Shown here: positions 10,893 through 23,098 of the stretch, one piece after another
Layout of the letters: every line of letters begins with the position of its first letter
Numbering within the stretch: position 1 is the stretch's first letter
Notes under the pieces: model-generated
Told to the model about the DNA's origin: nothing
Databases searched by the model: none
What the model saw: only the letters and a program-made list of their open reading frames with translations
Made by a program: the position numbers and the translations under genes
From: Phalacrocorax aristotelis
Lineage: Eukaryota; Chordata; Aves; Suliformes; Phalacrocoracidae
Direction of reading: 5' to 3'
DNA length: 64,000 nt
Assembly (NCBI RefSeq): GCF_949628215.1
Contig: NW_027441194.1
Coordinates: 62,001 to 126,000, forward strand

Positions 10893-13777
10893 CGCCAGCC
10901 CGCCCTCCCCGCTCTCGGACCCTGCGGGCCACCGTCCCGGCCGCCGATGCACCCGGAAGCCCCACCGAGCCCATCAGCACAGCCTCGCTCTCCCCACCGC
11001 CCGCTCCGACCCGGCGCTGCCCCGCCGCAGCCCTCCTCGGGGCTTGACCCGGGACGCAGCGCTCCACCACCCAGCCCCCGCTCACCTCCTCCCTCGCTAC
11101 AGTCGCAGCCCGCTGACGCTCGGCCACAGCTCCGCTCCGCCCTCGGCTCACACTGGCCCCCCAGAGCCGGGCACCACCCCTTTTCCAGGGAGGAGCCGGC
11201 ACCGTCAGCCCCACCGCCCGCACCTGGGGCTCCTCCATCCAGACCCCGCCATCAGCTGAGGCGCAGCAGCAACGGGGGGCCCCCTCCCCTCACCCCCACA
11301 GTGCACCACCTCCTCCCCTGGGCTCCATCACAGCCCCTTGCCCCACGCAAAGGCAGCGCAAACGCAGCCCTGAGGGCAAAGGAGAGGGCAGGTGTTTGTG
11401 CAGGCGTGCACGTAACAAGTCCCAGGAGCCATTCGTGGGTCAGGGTCCCCAACGCTCCCCCCCTGCCCCAAGGCCACCTCGGCCGCCGTTGCCGCAGCCG
11501 CACGGAGCTGGTGTTGGCTGCGATAGTGCTCATTTTCTCCACAGTAGCTAGGAAGGGATACGTTTTGGATTTATGCTCAAAACACCGTTAATAATGTAGA
11601 GATGTTTTGGTTCTTGCTGAGCACTGCTTCCACAGTCAGGGCCTCTTCTGGTTCTCTCAGTGCCCCACCAGCAAGTAGGCTGGGAGAGGACACAGCTGGG
11701 AAAGCTTTGCCAGCTAACTGACCAAAGGGATATTCCATACCATTTGACATCACACTCAGCACACGCAGCTGGGGGAAGAAGGGGGAGTCCTTGGGGGCTA
11801 CGGCATTTCTCTCCCTAAGTAACCGTTACACATGACAGAGCCCTGCTTTCCCAGAGGTGGCTCAACACCTGCCCGCCGAAAAGGAGGAGTGAATTAATTC
11901 CTTGCTTTGCTTCCACGCACAGCTTTTGCTTTACCTATTAAACAGCCTTGATCTCAACCCATGATTTTTCTCACTCTTACCCTTCCAGCTCTCTCCCCCA
12001 GCCCACTGAGGGTGGAGCGAGCAAGCAGCTCCCTGGTGCAGAATAGCCAGCTGGGGCTAAGCCACGGCACGCACTTGTCCCGGTTTGGCAGGGAACGGAC
12101 CGTCCGTCGCCTGGCTCCTGGGGCGACGGGCTGCTGGGCAGAGGGGGAGGCCACCAAAGGTGAGGAGCAGGGCACGGGACAGTAGGAAGAGAGAAGAGAA
12201 GAGCGGCATCCGGCTGGACGGGCGGGGGGGCGTGTGTGCGTGTAGTGAGAAGGCACGAGGCAGGGAACAGGACGGCCAGAGAAGGACAGGGAGCCTGACG
12301 GAGGTGGAGATAAAAGCAGCAGAGAGAGGGGAAGAGAGGCAGCAGAAAGAGGGAAGAGCAGGACACAGACCAACAAAGAAGGAAGAGGAGCAGGCTGGAG
12401 ACGCACAAAGAACCTGGGGCAGGCAGCACGACAGCGAGGGAGGAAAGAAGAATAGGGGCAGGAAGCTGGACCGAGCGCAATGGAGAAAGACAAGATAAGC
12501 GACAAGAACAGGGCAGAAAGGGAAGAATGAAGCCACGGGGACAGGGAGCCGAGACGGCCAACGACGGAGGGAAGGGGCCGGGGAGGGAACACCACAAAAC
12601 AAACCACGGGGCTACGTGGTACAGAGCACGAGAAGGCAGAGAATTAACAATTAGGGACAGGGAGCCAGAAAAACAACAACAAAACAACACCCAAAACAAA
12701 GGGAGATGGGGAGCAAAAGGAATCGCAATGCGTACAGAAAGAAGAGAGAAACAATTCTAAAAGAGGGTCACGGGGAAGCCAGAGACAGCAAGATGGAGAA
12801 AGGACAAAAGCTACAGGCTACAGGGCAGAGAGGGAAGAATTAATGGATAGACACAGAGAGCTGGGCAGAAAGAGGTGGAGAAAGGCTGACGATCACACGG
12901 CCAACAGGGAAGAGAGAAGAGAGGGAGGAATTTTAAAAACAGGGGCAAGAAGCCAGAGAGAGGGAGAGAGAGGCAACACTAAAATGGGGACAAGCCACAG
13001 GGCGGCGAGGAGGGAACCGATGAATAAGAACAGGAGACCAAAGAGAACACAACGTAGAATGGAAAAAAGGAACAGCGGCCCAACAGGGAAGGAGGAATTA
13101 AAGATCAGGCACTGGGAGGCAGACAGAGACAAACGAAGAAACAAGTGGAAAAAAAAAACAAAACCAAAAACACAACAACAGCAATGGGCTACAAAGACAG
13201 AGAGAGAGGGAAGAAAGAAAACATAGCAGCAAGGAGCTGGACAGAGAGAGATGAGGACAAACAAATAGCACGGGTCTACGTGACAGAGAACGTGGAATTA
13301 GAACACAGAGAGAGGGAGCCGGACAGAGAGAGAGGCCGAGAGAAAAATCTAGACGGGCTACAGCGGGCAGAGGCAGGAATTAAAACCTAGGGACAGGGAG
13401 CTGGACAGAGAGAGACGGAGGTCACAGGGAACAGCGGCGGGTGCAGGAAGAACAGGAATTCATGAACAGGGAAAGGGAGCTGGACAGAGAAGAACTCAGA
13501 AAGGCAAGAACAGTAGCAGGGTGCAGAGCAGACGAATTAAAAAGCGCGGCGGGAGCGTTGAGGCAGACAGAGAGATTAAGAAAAAAGCCACGGGCTACGT
13601 AGCAAAGCAGGAGGAATTCAGAAACGGGGATGGCAACCAAGGGAGAGTGAGCTGCTGAAGGACAACGGGCATTCCAAGTGAGGGACGGGGAGCTGGGAAA
13701 AGCGAGGCAGAGAAAAACAGAATCACAGAGAGAATCACACAAAGCCAAAAAAGAAGAAACTGAACAACAGGAACAGG

Positions 13778-14305
13778 TGTAACCAAAGCGATGAAATCAG
13801 CCAACCAGAGACGGTGTTCCATTACGGGAACATGGAGCGTACGAATCAGCGCACCTGTTGATCTGCATTTTAGTCCCTAGGCGATCGTTAACGTCAGCAG
13901 AACAACAGACAACGTGCTTCTGTCAGAAAAGGACGACAAAACGCGGTTTCGTGGAGCGGACTGAGAGAACTAGCCAAGACTGCCAAGATTAACAGCCAAG
14001 AAGGTAAAAGGCAATTCTGGCAGGGGGAGATCGCGACCACCGACTCACGGACCACCACCGAGCCTGCGCAGCGATTTACATACGGAACGAGCAAGTTTGT
14101 ACCGATCAGCAGACAGGACAATAATGAATACGTATGAATACGTAAAATTTTGATCTACAAATTGAACGGGAAAGGTGCGTGAGGTACGCACGCCAGGAGG
14201 AGCGATCCCCCGTGCATCCGGCGCCGTGAATAAAGAATGCCTGCTCTTTAATACTAAATTGGTCTTGAGGAGTTGTTTCCGATTTTACCGCGTTTTTCGG
14301 TAACA
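13778..14305 (+). mobile_element. LTR-like segment, 528 bp, units 4/5
   Basis: Full-length A-type copy with TGTAACC...CGGTAACA termini and no U3 deletion, although it follows a B unit. Confidence 0.5.
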
Positions 14306-17075
14306 CAGGGAGTCAGACCGAGAGAGCCAGAGAAAGACAAAAATACCGACAGGCTACAGGACAGAGCAGGAGGAGTAAAAAAATAAAAACGGAGCCAGAG
14401 CCAGGCAGAGAGAGGCGGAGAAAGAACAAGTAGCCACAGGCTACAGGACAGAGAGAGGGAGGACTGAAAAGACGGGGAGGCAGGGAGCCACTCAGAGCGA
14501 GACGGAGAAAGAAGGTGCGGGGGGGGCGCAAAAAAAAAATAATTTTGCAGCAGGTAAGGAAAGAGAGGGGGCCGGGGGAGAGACAGGGAGGGCCCAGGAC
14601 GTACAAGAGAGGCAACGGGGCCCCACTGGCCCAGGACTCACCGCGACTCTCGCTCTCAGCGCTGCTGGCACAATTTAGCCGTTCACATGCTTCTTTCCCC
14701 TCCTCTCCTCCCTGCCTCTTCTGCAGCTCCAGACTCTAGGCCGACCTCCACCTGAAGAGAACACGGGGGTGTCTTACAGCTCTTACGAGATGAGGCTTCC
14801 TAGGCACGTAGCCTAGCTCGCTCGTGCACTACACGCCCGTACCGAACTGCGGGTTCCAACTGTGGGAAGAAGGGGGAGTCCTTGGGGGCTACGGCATTTC
14901 TCTTCCTAACTAACCGTTACACATGACGGAGCCCTGCTTTCCCAGAAACAGCTCAACACCTGCCCGCCGAAAAGGAGGAGCGAATTAATTCCTTGCTTTG
15001 CTTCCACGCACAGCTTTTGCTTTACCTATTAAACCGTCTTGATCTCAACCCATGATTTTTCTCACTTTTACCCTTCCAGCTCTCTCCCCCAGCCCACTGA
15101 GGGTGGAGCGAGCAAGCAGCTCCCTGGTGCAGAGTTGCCAGCTGAGGCTAAGCCACGGCACGCGCTTGTCCCGGTTTGGCAGGGAACGGACCGTCCGTCG
15201 CCTGGCTCCTGGAGCGACGGGCTGCTGGGCAGAGGGGGAGGCCACCAAAGGTGACGAGCAGGGCACAGGACAGTAGGAGGAGAGAAGAGCAGCATCCGGC
15301 TGGACGGGGGCGGGGGGGGGCGTGTGTGCGTGTAGTGAGAAGGCACGAGGCAGGGAACAGGACGGCCAGAGGAGGACAGGGAGCCTGACGGAGGTGGAGA
15401 TAAAAGCAGCAGAGAGAGGGGAAGAGCAGGACACAGACCAACAAAGAAGGATGAGGAGCAGGCTGGAGACGCACAAAGAACCTGGGGCAGGCAGCACGAC
15501 AGCGAGGGAGGAAAGAAGAACAGGGGCAGGAAGCTGGACCGAGCGAGATGGAGACAGACAAGATAAGCGACAAGAACAGGGCAGAAAGGGAAGAATGAAG
15601 CCACGGGGACAGGGAGCCGAGACGGCCAGCGACGGAGGGAAGGGGCCGGGGAGGGAACACCACAAAACAAACCATGGGGCTACGTGGTACAGAGCATGAG
15701 AAGGCAGAGAATTAACAATTAGGGACAGGGAGCCAGAAAAACAACAAAAAAAACACCAAAACAAAGGGAGATGGAGAGCAAAAGGAATCGCAATGCGTAC
15801 AGAGAGAAGAGAGAAACAATTCTAGAAGAGGGTCACGGGGAAGCCAGAGACAGCAAGATGGAGAAAGGACAGAAGCTACAGGCTACAGGGCAGAGAGGGA
15901 AGAATTAATGAATAGACGCAGAGAGCTGGGCAGAAAGAGGTGGAGAAAGGCTGAAGATCACACGGCCAACAGGGAAGAGAGAAGAGAGGGAGGAATTTTA
16001 AAAACAGGGGCAAGAAGCCAGAGAGAGGGAGAGAGAGGCAACAATAAATGGGGACAAGCCACAGGGCAGCGAGGAGGGAATCGATGAATAAGAACAGCAG
16101 ACCAAAGAGAACACAATGTAGAATGGAAAAAAGGAACAGCGGCCTACAGGGAAGGAGGAATTAAAGATCAGGCACTGGGAGGCAGACAGAGACACATGAA
16201 GAAACAAGTGGGAAAAAAAAAAAAAACCAACAACGGCAACGGGCTACAAAGACAGAGAGGGAAGAAATAAAACGTCGCAGCAAGGAGCTGGACAGAGAGA
16301 GATGAGGACAAACAAATAGCACGGGTCTACGTGACAGAGAACGTGGAATTAGAACACAGAGAGAGGGAGCCGGACAGAGAGAGAGGCCGAGAGAAAAACC
16401 TAGATGGGCTACAGCGGGCAGAGGCAGGGATTAAAACCTAGGGACAGGGAGCTGGACAGAGAGAGACGGAGGTCACAGGGAACAGCGGTGGCTGCAGGAA
16501 GAACAGGAATCCACAAATAGGGAAAGGGAGCTCGACAGAGAAGAACTCAGAAAGGCAAGAACAGTAGCAGGGTGCAGAGCAGAGCAGACGAATGAAAAAG
16601 CGCGGGGGGAGCGTTGAGGCAGACAGAGAGAGATTAAGAAAAAAGTCACGGGCTACGTGGCAAAGCAGGAGGAATTCAGAAACGGGGATGGCAACCAAGG
16701 GAGAGTGAGCTGGTGAAGGACAACGGGCATTCCAAGTGAGGGACGGGGAGCTGGGAAAAGCGAGGCAGAGAAAAACAGAATCACAGAGAGAATCACACAA
16801 AGCCAAAAAAGAAGAAACTGAACAACAGGAACAGGTGTAACCAAAGCGATGAAATCAGCCAACCAGAGACGGTGTTCCATTACGGGAACATGGAGCGTAC
16901 GAATCAGCGCACCTGTTGATCTGCATTTTAGTCCCTAGGCGATCGTTAACGTCAGCAGAACAACAGACAACGTGCTTCTGTCAGAAAAGGACGACAAAAC
17001 GCGGTTTCGTGGAGCGGACTGAGAAAACTAGCCAAGACTGCCAAGATTAACAGCCAAGAAGGTAAAAGGACAATC
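14108..17075 (+). repeat. Macrosatellite unit 5 (type A', 2968 bp)
   Basis: Type A body with the A' deletion at its end (near 17060). It shares cacatgacgg and ggccagcg with unit 1 and the GTGACG donor with unit 2, a mosaic that suggests gene conversion between units. The purine tract lost one 'acagac' step near 16250. Confidence 0.96.
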
Positions 17076-17273
17076 AGTAGACAGGACAATAATGAATGTG
17101 TATGAATACCTAAAATTTTGATCTACAAATTGAACGGGAAAGGTGCGTGAGGTACGCACGCCAGGAGGAGCGATCCCCCGTGCGTCTGGCGCCGTGAATA
17201 AACAACGCCTGCTCTTTAATACTAAATTGGCGTTGAGGAGTTGTTTCCGATTTTACCGCGTTTTTCGGTAACA
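16836..17273 (+). mobile_element. LTR-like segment with internal deletion (438 bp), units 5/6
   Basis: Same 90-bp deletion and same B-type 'aataaacaacgcc' as the copy at 8848-9285; equal length. Confidence 0.48.
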
Positions 17274-17826
17274 CAGGGAGTCAGACCGAGAGGGCCAGAG
17301 AAAGACAAAATACCGACAGGCTACAGGACAGAGCAGGAGGAATAAAAAAATAAAAACGGAGCCAGAGCCAGGCAGAGAGAGGCGGAGAAAGAACAAGTAG
17401 CCACAGGCTACAGGACAGAGAGAGGGAGGACTGAAAAGACGGGGAGGCAGGGAGCCACTCAGAGCGAGATGGAGAAAGAAGGTGCGGGGGGGGCCCAAAA
17501 GAAAAAAAAAAATTTTTACAGCAGGTAAGGAAAGAGAGGGGGCCAGGGGAGAGACAGGGAGGGCCCAGGACGCACAAGAGAGGCAACGGGGCCCCACTGG
17601 CCCAGGACTCACCGCGACTCTCGCTCTCAGCGCTGCTGGCACAATTTAGCCGTTCAGATGCTTCTTTCCCCTCCTCTCCTCCCTGCCTCTTCTGCAGCTC
17701 CAGACTCTAGGCCGACCTCCACCTGAAGAGAACACGGGGGTGTCTTACAGCTCTTACGAGATGAGGCTTCCTCGGCACGTAGCCTAGCTCGCTCGTGCAC
17801 TACACGCCCGTACCCAACTCCGGGTT

Positions 17827-19816
17827 ACCGCGTACGGACCCTGCGGTGCACGTTGGTGGCCTGGCCCGGCCCGCTGCGGGCTATGAAGGGGGATCCTTCC
17901 TCCCTCACCTGCAGGGACAGGCTCTCTCTTGCCTGCAGCAGGAAGGCAGCTGGCAGCCAGAGCGCCTTCAGTTTCTTCTGCTTTACCTTTCGTTGGCGTC
18001 TCCAGCTTCAGCCGAGGCAGCTCCTGTCCACAGCCGGGAAGGGCTCTGTGTGTCCCTTTTCGCCCCGGCGCCGCGAGGATGGCAAAGCCGGGCAGAGAGA
18101 AGCCACGCAAGCCTGAGACGGCCGCAGTCGACGGCGTCCCCGGAGGAAGGACAGACAACCACGTCCTCAGCACGGTCTCTGGGAGAGGGAAAGAAGAAAC
18201 AGCGACCGTCATTACCGTCGATCGACCCTGACCAAAGCCTCTCCTTGCGCAGGGGCTTCCGGACACAGCGCCCCTTCCCCGCGCTACTGCTAAGGGCCCC
18301 TGCGCCGAGGGGGAATCCAGTGCGCTTGAGGGCCGGCTCGCTGCCTTCACGACAGGGCCTGGGGGCGGCCAAGGGCTACGCAGCACGCTTCAGGGGAGGT
18401 GCCGGGGCTGGGGGCAGGCGCACGGGGCAAGGGGGGGCCAGGGGAGGCTGAGCGGGAGCTCCGGCGAGCCGGGGAGGCGGCCATCATCTGCGCCCTGGGC
18501 AGGGGGAAAAGGTCCTCCTCCTTTCCCTCTTCCCTTCTGTCAGCTCCCGGGGAACTCACCGCTTCTCGGGGAGCGGCCGCACCCGCAAGCCCCCAGAAAT
18601 CAACATGAATCCAACCCCAAAAATACACCGCGCCTACCGTACGCGGCACGGCCGCCCGGCACCCGAGCGCCGGAAGACCGCGCCTCCCGCCACGCCCCGG
18701 CGAACCACGTGACAGCGCCGGCAGCCACTGCGCCAGGACTACACCTCCCGGCATGCTCTGCGCCACAACACGGCCGCCCGGCAGCCGCGCGCCGCAAGGA
18801 CTACACCTCCCGGCATGCTCTGCGCCACAACACGGCCGCCCGGCAGCTGCGCGCCACAAGGACTGCAGCTCCCGGCATGCTCTGCGCCACAACACGGCCG
18901 CACGGCCAGCCTCCAGGCGCACCACCACAGCTCCCGGCACGCCGCCAGCCCGCCCTCCCCGCTCTCGGACCCTGCGGGCCACCGTCCCGGCCGCCGATGC
19001 ACCCGGAAGCCCCACCGAGCCCCTCAGCACAGCCTCGCTCTCCCCACCGCCCGCTCCGACCCGGCGCTGCCCCGCCGCAGCCCTCCTCGGGGCTTGACCC
19101 GGGACGCAGCGCTCCACCACCCAGCCCCCGCTCACCTCCTCCCTCGCTACAGTCGCAGCCCGCTGACGCTCGGCCACAGCTCCGCTCCGCCCTCGGCTCA
19201 CACTGGCCCCCCGGAGCCGGGCACCACCCCTTTCCCAGGGAGGAGCCGGCACCGTCAGCCCCACCGCCCGCACCTGGGGCTCCTCCATCCAGACCCCGCC
19301 ATCAGCTGAGGCGCAGCAGCAACGGGGGGCCCCCTCCCCTCACCCCCACAGTGCACCACCTCCTCCCCTGGGCTCCATCACAGCCCCTTGCCCCACGCAA
19401 AGGCAGCGCAAACGCAGCCCTGAGGGCAAAGGAGAGGGCAGGTGTTTGTGCAGGCGCGCACGTAACAAGTCCCAGGAGCCATTCGTGGGTCAGGGTCCCC
19501 AACGCTCCCCCCCTGCCCCAAGGCCACCTCGGCCGCCGTTGCCGCAGCCGCACGGAGCTGGTGTTGGCTGCGATAGTGCTCATTTTCTCCACAGTAGCTA
19601 GGAAGGGATACGTTTTGGATTTATGCTCAAAACACCGTTAATAATGTAGAGATGTTTTGGTTCTTGCTGAGCACTGCTTCCACAGTCAGGGCCTCTTCTG
19701 GTTCTCTCAGTGCCCCACCAGCAGGTAGGCTGGGAGAGGACACAGCTGGGAAAGCTTTCCCAGCTAACTGACCAAAGGGATATTCCATACCATTTGACAT
19801 CATGCTCAGCACACAC
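17827..19816. other. B-specific CpG-island module, copy 2
   Basis: About 1.99 kb, nearly identical to 9839-11766 except for the enlarged promoter repeat. The minus-strand donor (GAGAAGCG|GTGAGT) lies at 18554-18559. A run of Pro/Arg/Ala-rich codons stays open for over 300 codons on both strands, a composition effect. Confidence 0.75.
18682..18899. promoter_or_regulatory. Promoter cluster, copy 2: three ZNF143-like sites in a 62-bp tandem
   Basis: E-box CACGTG at 18706-18711. ACTACACCTCCCGGCATGC at 18738-18756 and again at 18800-18818, then ACTGCAGCTCCCGGCATGC at 18862-18880; spacing is exactly 62 bp twice. Each unit also has CTCTGCGCCACAACACGGCC after the site. This is the most expanded of the three modules. 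Confidence 0.65.
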
Positions 19817-19842
19817 AGCTGGGGGAAGAAGGGGGAGTCCTT

Positions 19843-19861
19843 GGGGGGGGGGGGGGGGGGG
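19843..19861 (+). repeat. Uninterrupted G19 run
   Basis: Nineteen G followed by AGGGAGGGCGGGGG, at the point where the CpG module rejoins the satellite. Other units have only 'ttgggggct' here. It could fold as a G-quadruplex; run length may also be a sequencing or assembly uncertainty. Confidence 0.8.
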
Positions 19862-21857
19862 AGGGAGGGCGGGGGCTACGGCATTTCTCTCCCTAAGTAA
19901 CCATTACACATGACAGAGCCCTGCTTTCCCAGAGGTGGCTCAACACCTGCCCGCCGAAAAGGAGGAGTGAATTAATTCCTTGCTTTGCTTCCACGCACAG
20001 CTTTTGCTTTACCTATTAAACCGTCTTGATCTCAACCCATGATTTTTCTCACTCTTACCCTTCCAGCTCTCTCCCCCAGCCCACTGAGGGTGGAGCGAGC
20101 AAGCAGCTCCCTGGTGCAGAGTTGCCAGCTGGGGCTAAGCCACGGCACGCGCTTGTCCCGGTTTGGCAGGGAACGGACCGTCCGTCGCCTGGCTCCTGGG
20201 GCGACGGGCTGCTGGGCAGAGGGGGAGGCCACCAAAGGTGAGGAGCAGGGCACGGGACAGTAGGAAGAGAGAAGAGAAGAGCGGCATCCGGCTGGACGGG
20301 GCGGGGGGGACGTGTGTGCGTGTAGTGAGAAGGCACGAGGCAGGGAACAGGACGGCCAGAGAAGGACAGGGAGCCTGACGGAGGTGGAGATAAAAGCAGC
20401 AGAGAGAGGGGAAGAGAGGCAGCAGAAAGAGGGAAGAGCAGGACACAGACCAACAAAGAAGGAAGAGGAGCAGGCTGGAGACGCACAAAGAACCTGGGGC
20501 AGGCAGCACGACAGCGAGGGAGGAAAGAAGAATAGGGGCAGGAAGCTGGACCGAGCGCGATGGAGAAAGACAAGATAAGCGACAAGAACAGGGCAGAAAG
20601 GGAAGAATGAAGCCACGGGGACAGGGAGCCGAGACAGCCAACGACGGAGGGAAGGGGCCGGGGAGGGAACACCACAAAACAAACCACGGGGCTACGTGGT
20701 ACAGAGCACGAGAAGGCAGAGAATTAACAATTAGGGACAGGGAGCCAGAAAAACAACAACAAAACAACACCCAAAACAAAGGGAGATGGGGAGCAAAAGG
20801 AATCGCAATGCGTACAGAAAGAAGAGAGAAACAATTCTAAAAGAGGGTCACGGGGAAGCCAGAGACAGCAAGATGGAGAAAGGACAAAAGCTACAGGCTA
20901 CAGGGCAGAGAGGGAAGAATTAATGGATAGACACAGAGAGCTGGGCAGAAAGAGGTGGAGAAAGGCTGAAGATCACACGGCCAACAGGGAAGAGAGAAGA
21001 GAGGGAGGAATTTTAAAAACAGGGGCAAGAAGCCAGAGAGAGGGAAAGAGAGGCAACATTAAAATGGGGACAAGCCACAGGGCGGCGAGGAGGGAACCGA
21101 TGAATAAGAACAGGAGACCAAAGAGAACACAACGTAGAATGGAAAAAAGGAACAGCGGCCCAACAGGGAAGGAGGAATTAAAGATCAGGCACTGGGAGGC
21201 AGACAGAGACACATGAAGAAACAAGTGGGAAAAAAAAAACAAAAACCAAAAACACAACTACAGCAACGGGCTACAAAGACAGAGAGAGAGGGAAGAAAGA
21301 AAACATAGCAGCAAGGAGCTGGACAGAGAGAGATGAGGACAAACAAATAGCACGGGTCTACGTGACAGAGAACGTGGAATTAGAACACAGAGAGAGGGAG
21401 CTGGACAGAGAGAGAGGCCGAGAGAAACATCTAGACGGGCTACAGCGGGCAGAGGCAGGAATTAAAACCTAGGGACAGGGAGCTGGACAGAGAGAGACGG
21501 AGATCACAGGGAACAGCGGCGGGTGCAGGAAGAACAGGAATTCATGAACAGGGAAAGGGAGCTGGACAGAGAAGAACTCAGAAAGGCAAGAACAGTAGCA
21601 GGGTACAGAGCAGACGAATTAAAAAGCGCGGCGGGAGCGTTGAGGCAGACAGAGATTAAGAAAAAAGCCACGGGCTACGTGGCAAAGCAGGAGGAATTCA
21701 GAAACGGGGATGGCAACCAAGGGAGAGTGAGCTGGTGAAGGACAACGGGCATTCCAAGTGAGGGACGGGGAGCTGGGAAAAGCGAGGCAGAGAAAAACAG
21801 AATCACAGAGAGAATCAAACAAAGCCAAAAAAGAAGAAACTGAACAACAGGAACAGG

Positions 21858-22414
21858 TGTAACCAAAGCGATGAAATCAACCAACCAGAGACGGTGTTCC
21901 ATTACGGGAACGTGGAGCGTACGAATCGGTGTGTCTGTCGATCTGCATTTTAGTCACTAGGCGATCGTTAATGTCAACAGAACAACAGACAACGTGCTTC
22001 TGTCAGAAAAGGACGACAAAACGCGGTTTCGTGGAGCGGACTGAGAAAACTAGCCAAGAAGGTAAAAAGGTAATTCCGGCAGGGGGAGATCACGACCACC
22101 GACTCACAGACCACCACCGACCCAAGTAATACCACCTACTCAGAAGAGAACAACGGAAGAGGACAACCGAGCCTGCGCAGCGATTTACATACGGAACGAG
22201 CAAGTTTGTACCGATCAGCAGACAGGACAATAATGAATATATATGAATACGTAAAATTTTGATCTACAAATTGTACGGGAAAGGTGTGTGAGGTACGCAC
22301 GCCAGGAGGAGCGATCCCCCATGCATCTGGCGCCGTGAATAAAGAATGCCTGCTCTTTAATACTAAATTGGCGTTGAGGAGTCGTTTCCGATTTTACCGC
22401 GTTTTTCGGTAACA
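21858..22414 (+). mobile_element. LTR-like segment, longest version (557 bp), units 6/7
   Basis: TGTAACC...CGGTAACA with about 45 extra bases near 22122-22168 and several private substitutions (ggtgtgtctgtcg near 21938, aatatatatgaatacg near 22236). It also lacks a short 'actgccaagattaacagcc' piece present elsewhere. This is the most diverged LTR copy. Confidence 0.5.
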
Positions 22415-23098
22415 CAGGGAGTCAGACCAAGAGGGCCAGAGAAAGACAAAATACCGACAGGCTACAGGACAGAGCAGGAGGAATAAAAAAACGGAGCCAG
22501 AGCCAGGCAGAGAGAGGCGGAGATAGAAAAAGGAGCCACAGGCTACAGGACAGAGAGAGGGAGGACTGAAAAAGACGGGGAGGCAGGGAGCCACTCAGAG
22601 CGAGATGGAGAAAGAAGGTGCGGGGGGGGCCCAAAAGAAAAAAAAAAATAATTTTGCAGCAGGTAAGGAAAGAGAGGGGGCCGGGGGAGAGACAGGGAGG
22701 GCCCAGGACGCACAAGAGAGGCAACGGGGCCCCACTGGCCCAGGACTCACCGCGACTCTCGCTCTCAGCGCTGCTGGCACAATTTAGCCGTTCAGATGCT
22801 TCTTTCCCCTCCTCTCCTCCCTGCCTCTTCTGCAGCTCCAGACTCTAGGCCGTCCTCCACCTGAAGAGAACACATGGGTGTCTTACAGCTCTTACGAGAT
22901 GAGGCTTCCTCGGCACGTAGCCTAGCTCGCTCGTGCTGGAGCTGGGAGCAGGCGCACTGGGCAAGGGGGGCCAGGGGAGGCTGAGGGGGAGCTCTGGTGA
23001 GCTGGAGAGTCGGCCATCTTCTGCACCCTGGGCAGGGGGAAAAGGTCATCATCCTCCTCCTCCTTTCCTTCTTCCCTTCTATCAGCTCCCGAGTAACT
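22217..23098 (+). repeat. Macrosatellite unit 7, truncated B-type (edge of left array)
   Basis: Starts as a normal unit (leader, donor, 173-bp-type intron, acceptor). At 22936 it jumps from 'cctagctcgctcgtg' to a stretch homologous to about 10418-10560 of the B module (ctgggggcaggcgcac...ttctgtcagctcccgg), a deletion of roughly 600 bp relative to unit 4. Homology stops near 23098, which is the left border of the unique island. Confidence 0.85.

Larger units (their letters stand above)
9839..11766. other. B-specific CpG-island module, copy 1
   Basis: GC- and CpG-rich core (about 10050-11500) absent from A units. It contains the promoter cluster at 10682-10892, a minus-strand donor at 10566-10571 (exon side GAGAAGCG|GTGAGT), another minus donor near 11090, and a plus-strand acceptor TTTTCTCCACAG near 11540. 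Long Pro/Arg/Ala-rich ORFs on both strands reflect the low stop-codon frequency of CpG islands. Homologous copies: 17827-19816 and 50029-51895; partial copies: 22937-23098 and 49380-49560. The A unit could be a deletion derivative, or the module an insertion. Confidence 0.75.
9088..14107 (+). repeat. Macrosatellite unit 4 (type B, 5020 bp)
   Basis: Same unit as type A, but with a 1.93-kb CpG-rich module (9839-11766) between 'cgtacccaactccgggtta' and 'gggggaagaagggggagtcc'. In A units these flanks are joined directly ('gcgggttccaactgtgggaag'). The purine tract after the 171-bp segment is a somewhat diverged version, with an extra 'gaggcagcagaaagaggg' block near 12330 shared by all B units. Confidence 0.95.
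17076..22216 (+). repeat. Macrosatellite unit 6 (type B, 5141 bp)
   Basis: Like unit 4 but longer, because of a third 62-bp promoter repeat, a 19-base G run at 19843-19861, and extra sequence near 22122-22168 in the U3-like part ('acccaagtaatacc...gaggacaaccg') that no other unit has. Confidence 0.95.

Noticed and set aside
10359-11591. Pro/Arg/Ala-rich ORFs of 200-280 codons in the CpG module (also 310 and 313 codons at 18347-19641, 360 at 50595-51677)
   Set aside because: Open on both strands at once, length changes with the promoter repeat number, and no domain. Typical CpG-island artefacts.
19843-19875. Telomere-like sequence
   Set aside because: The run is G-only with GGGAGGG steps; no TTAGGG repeats.
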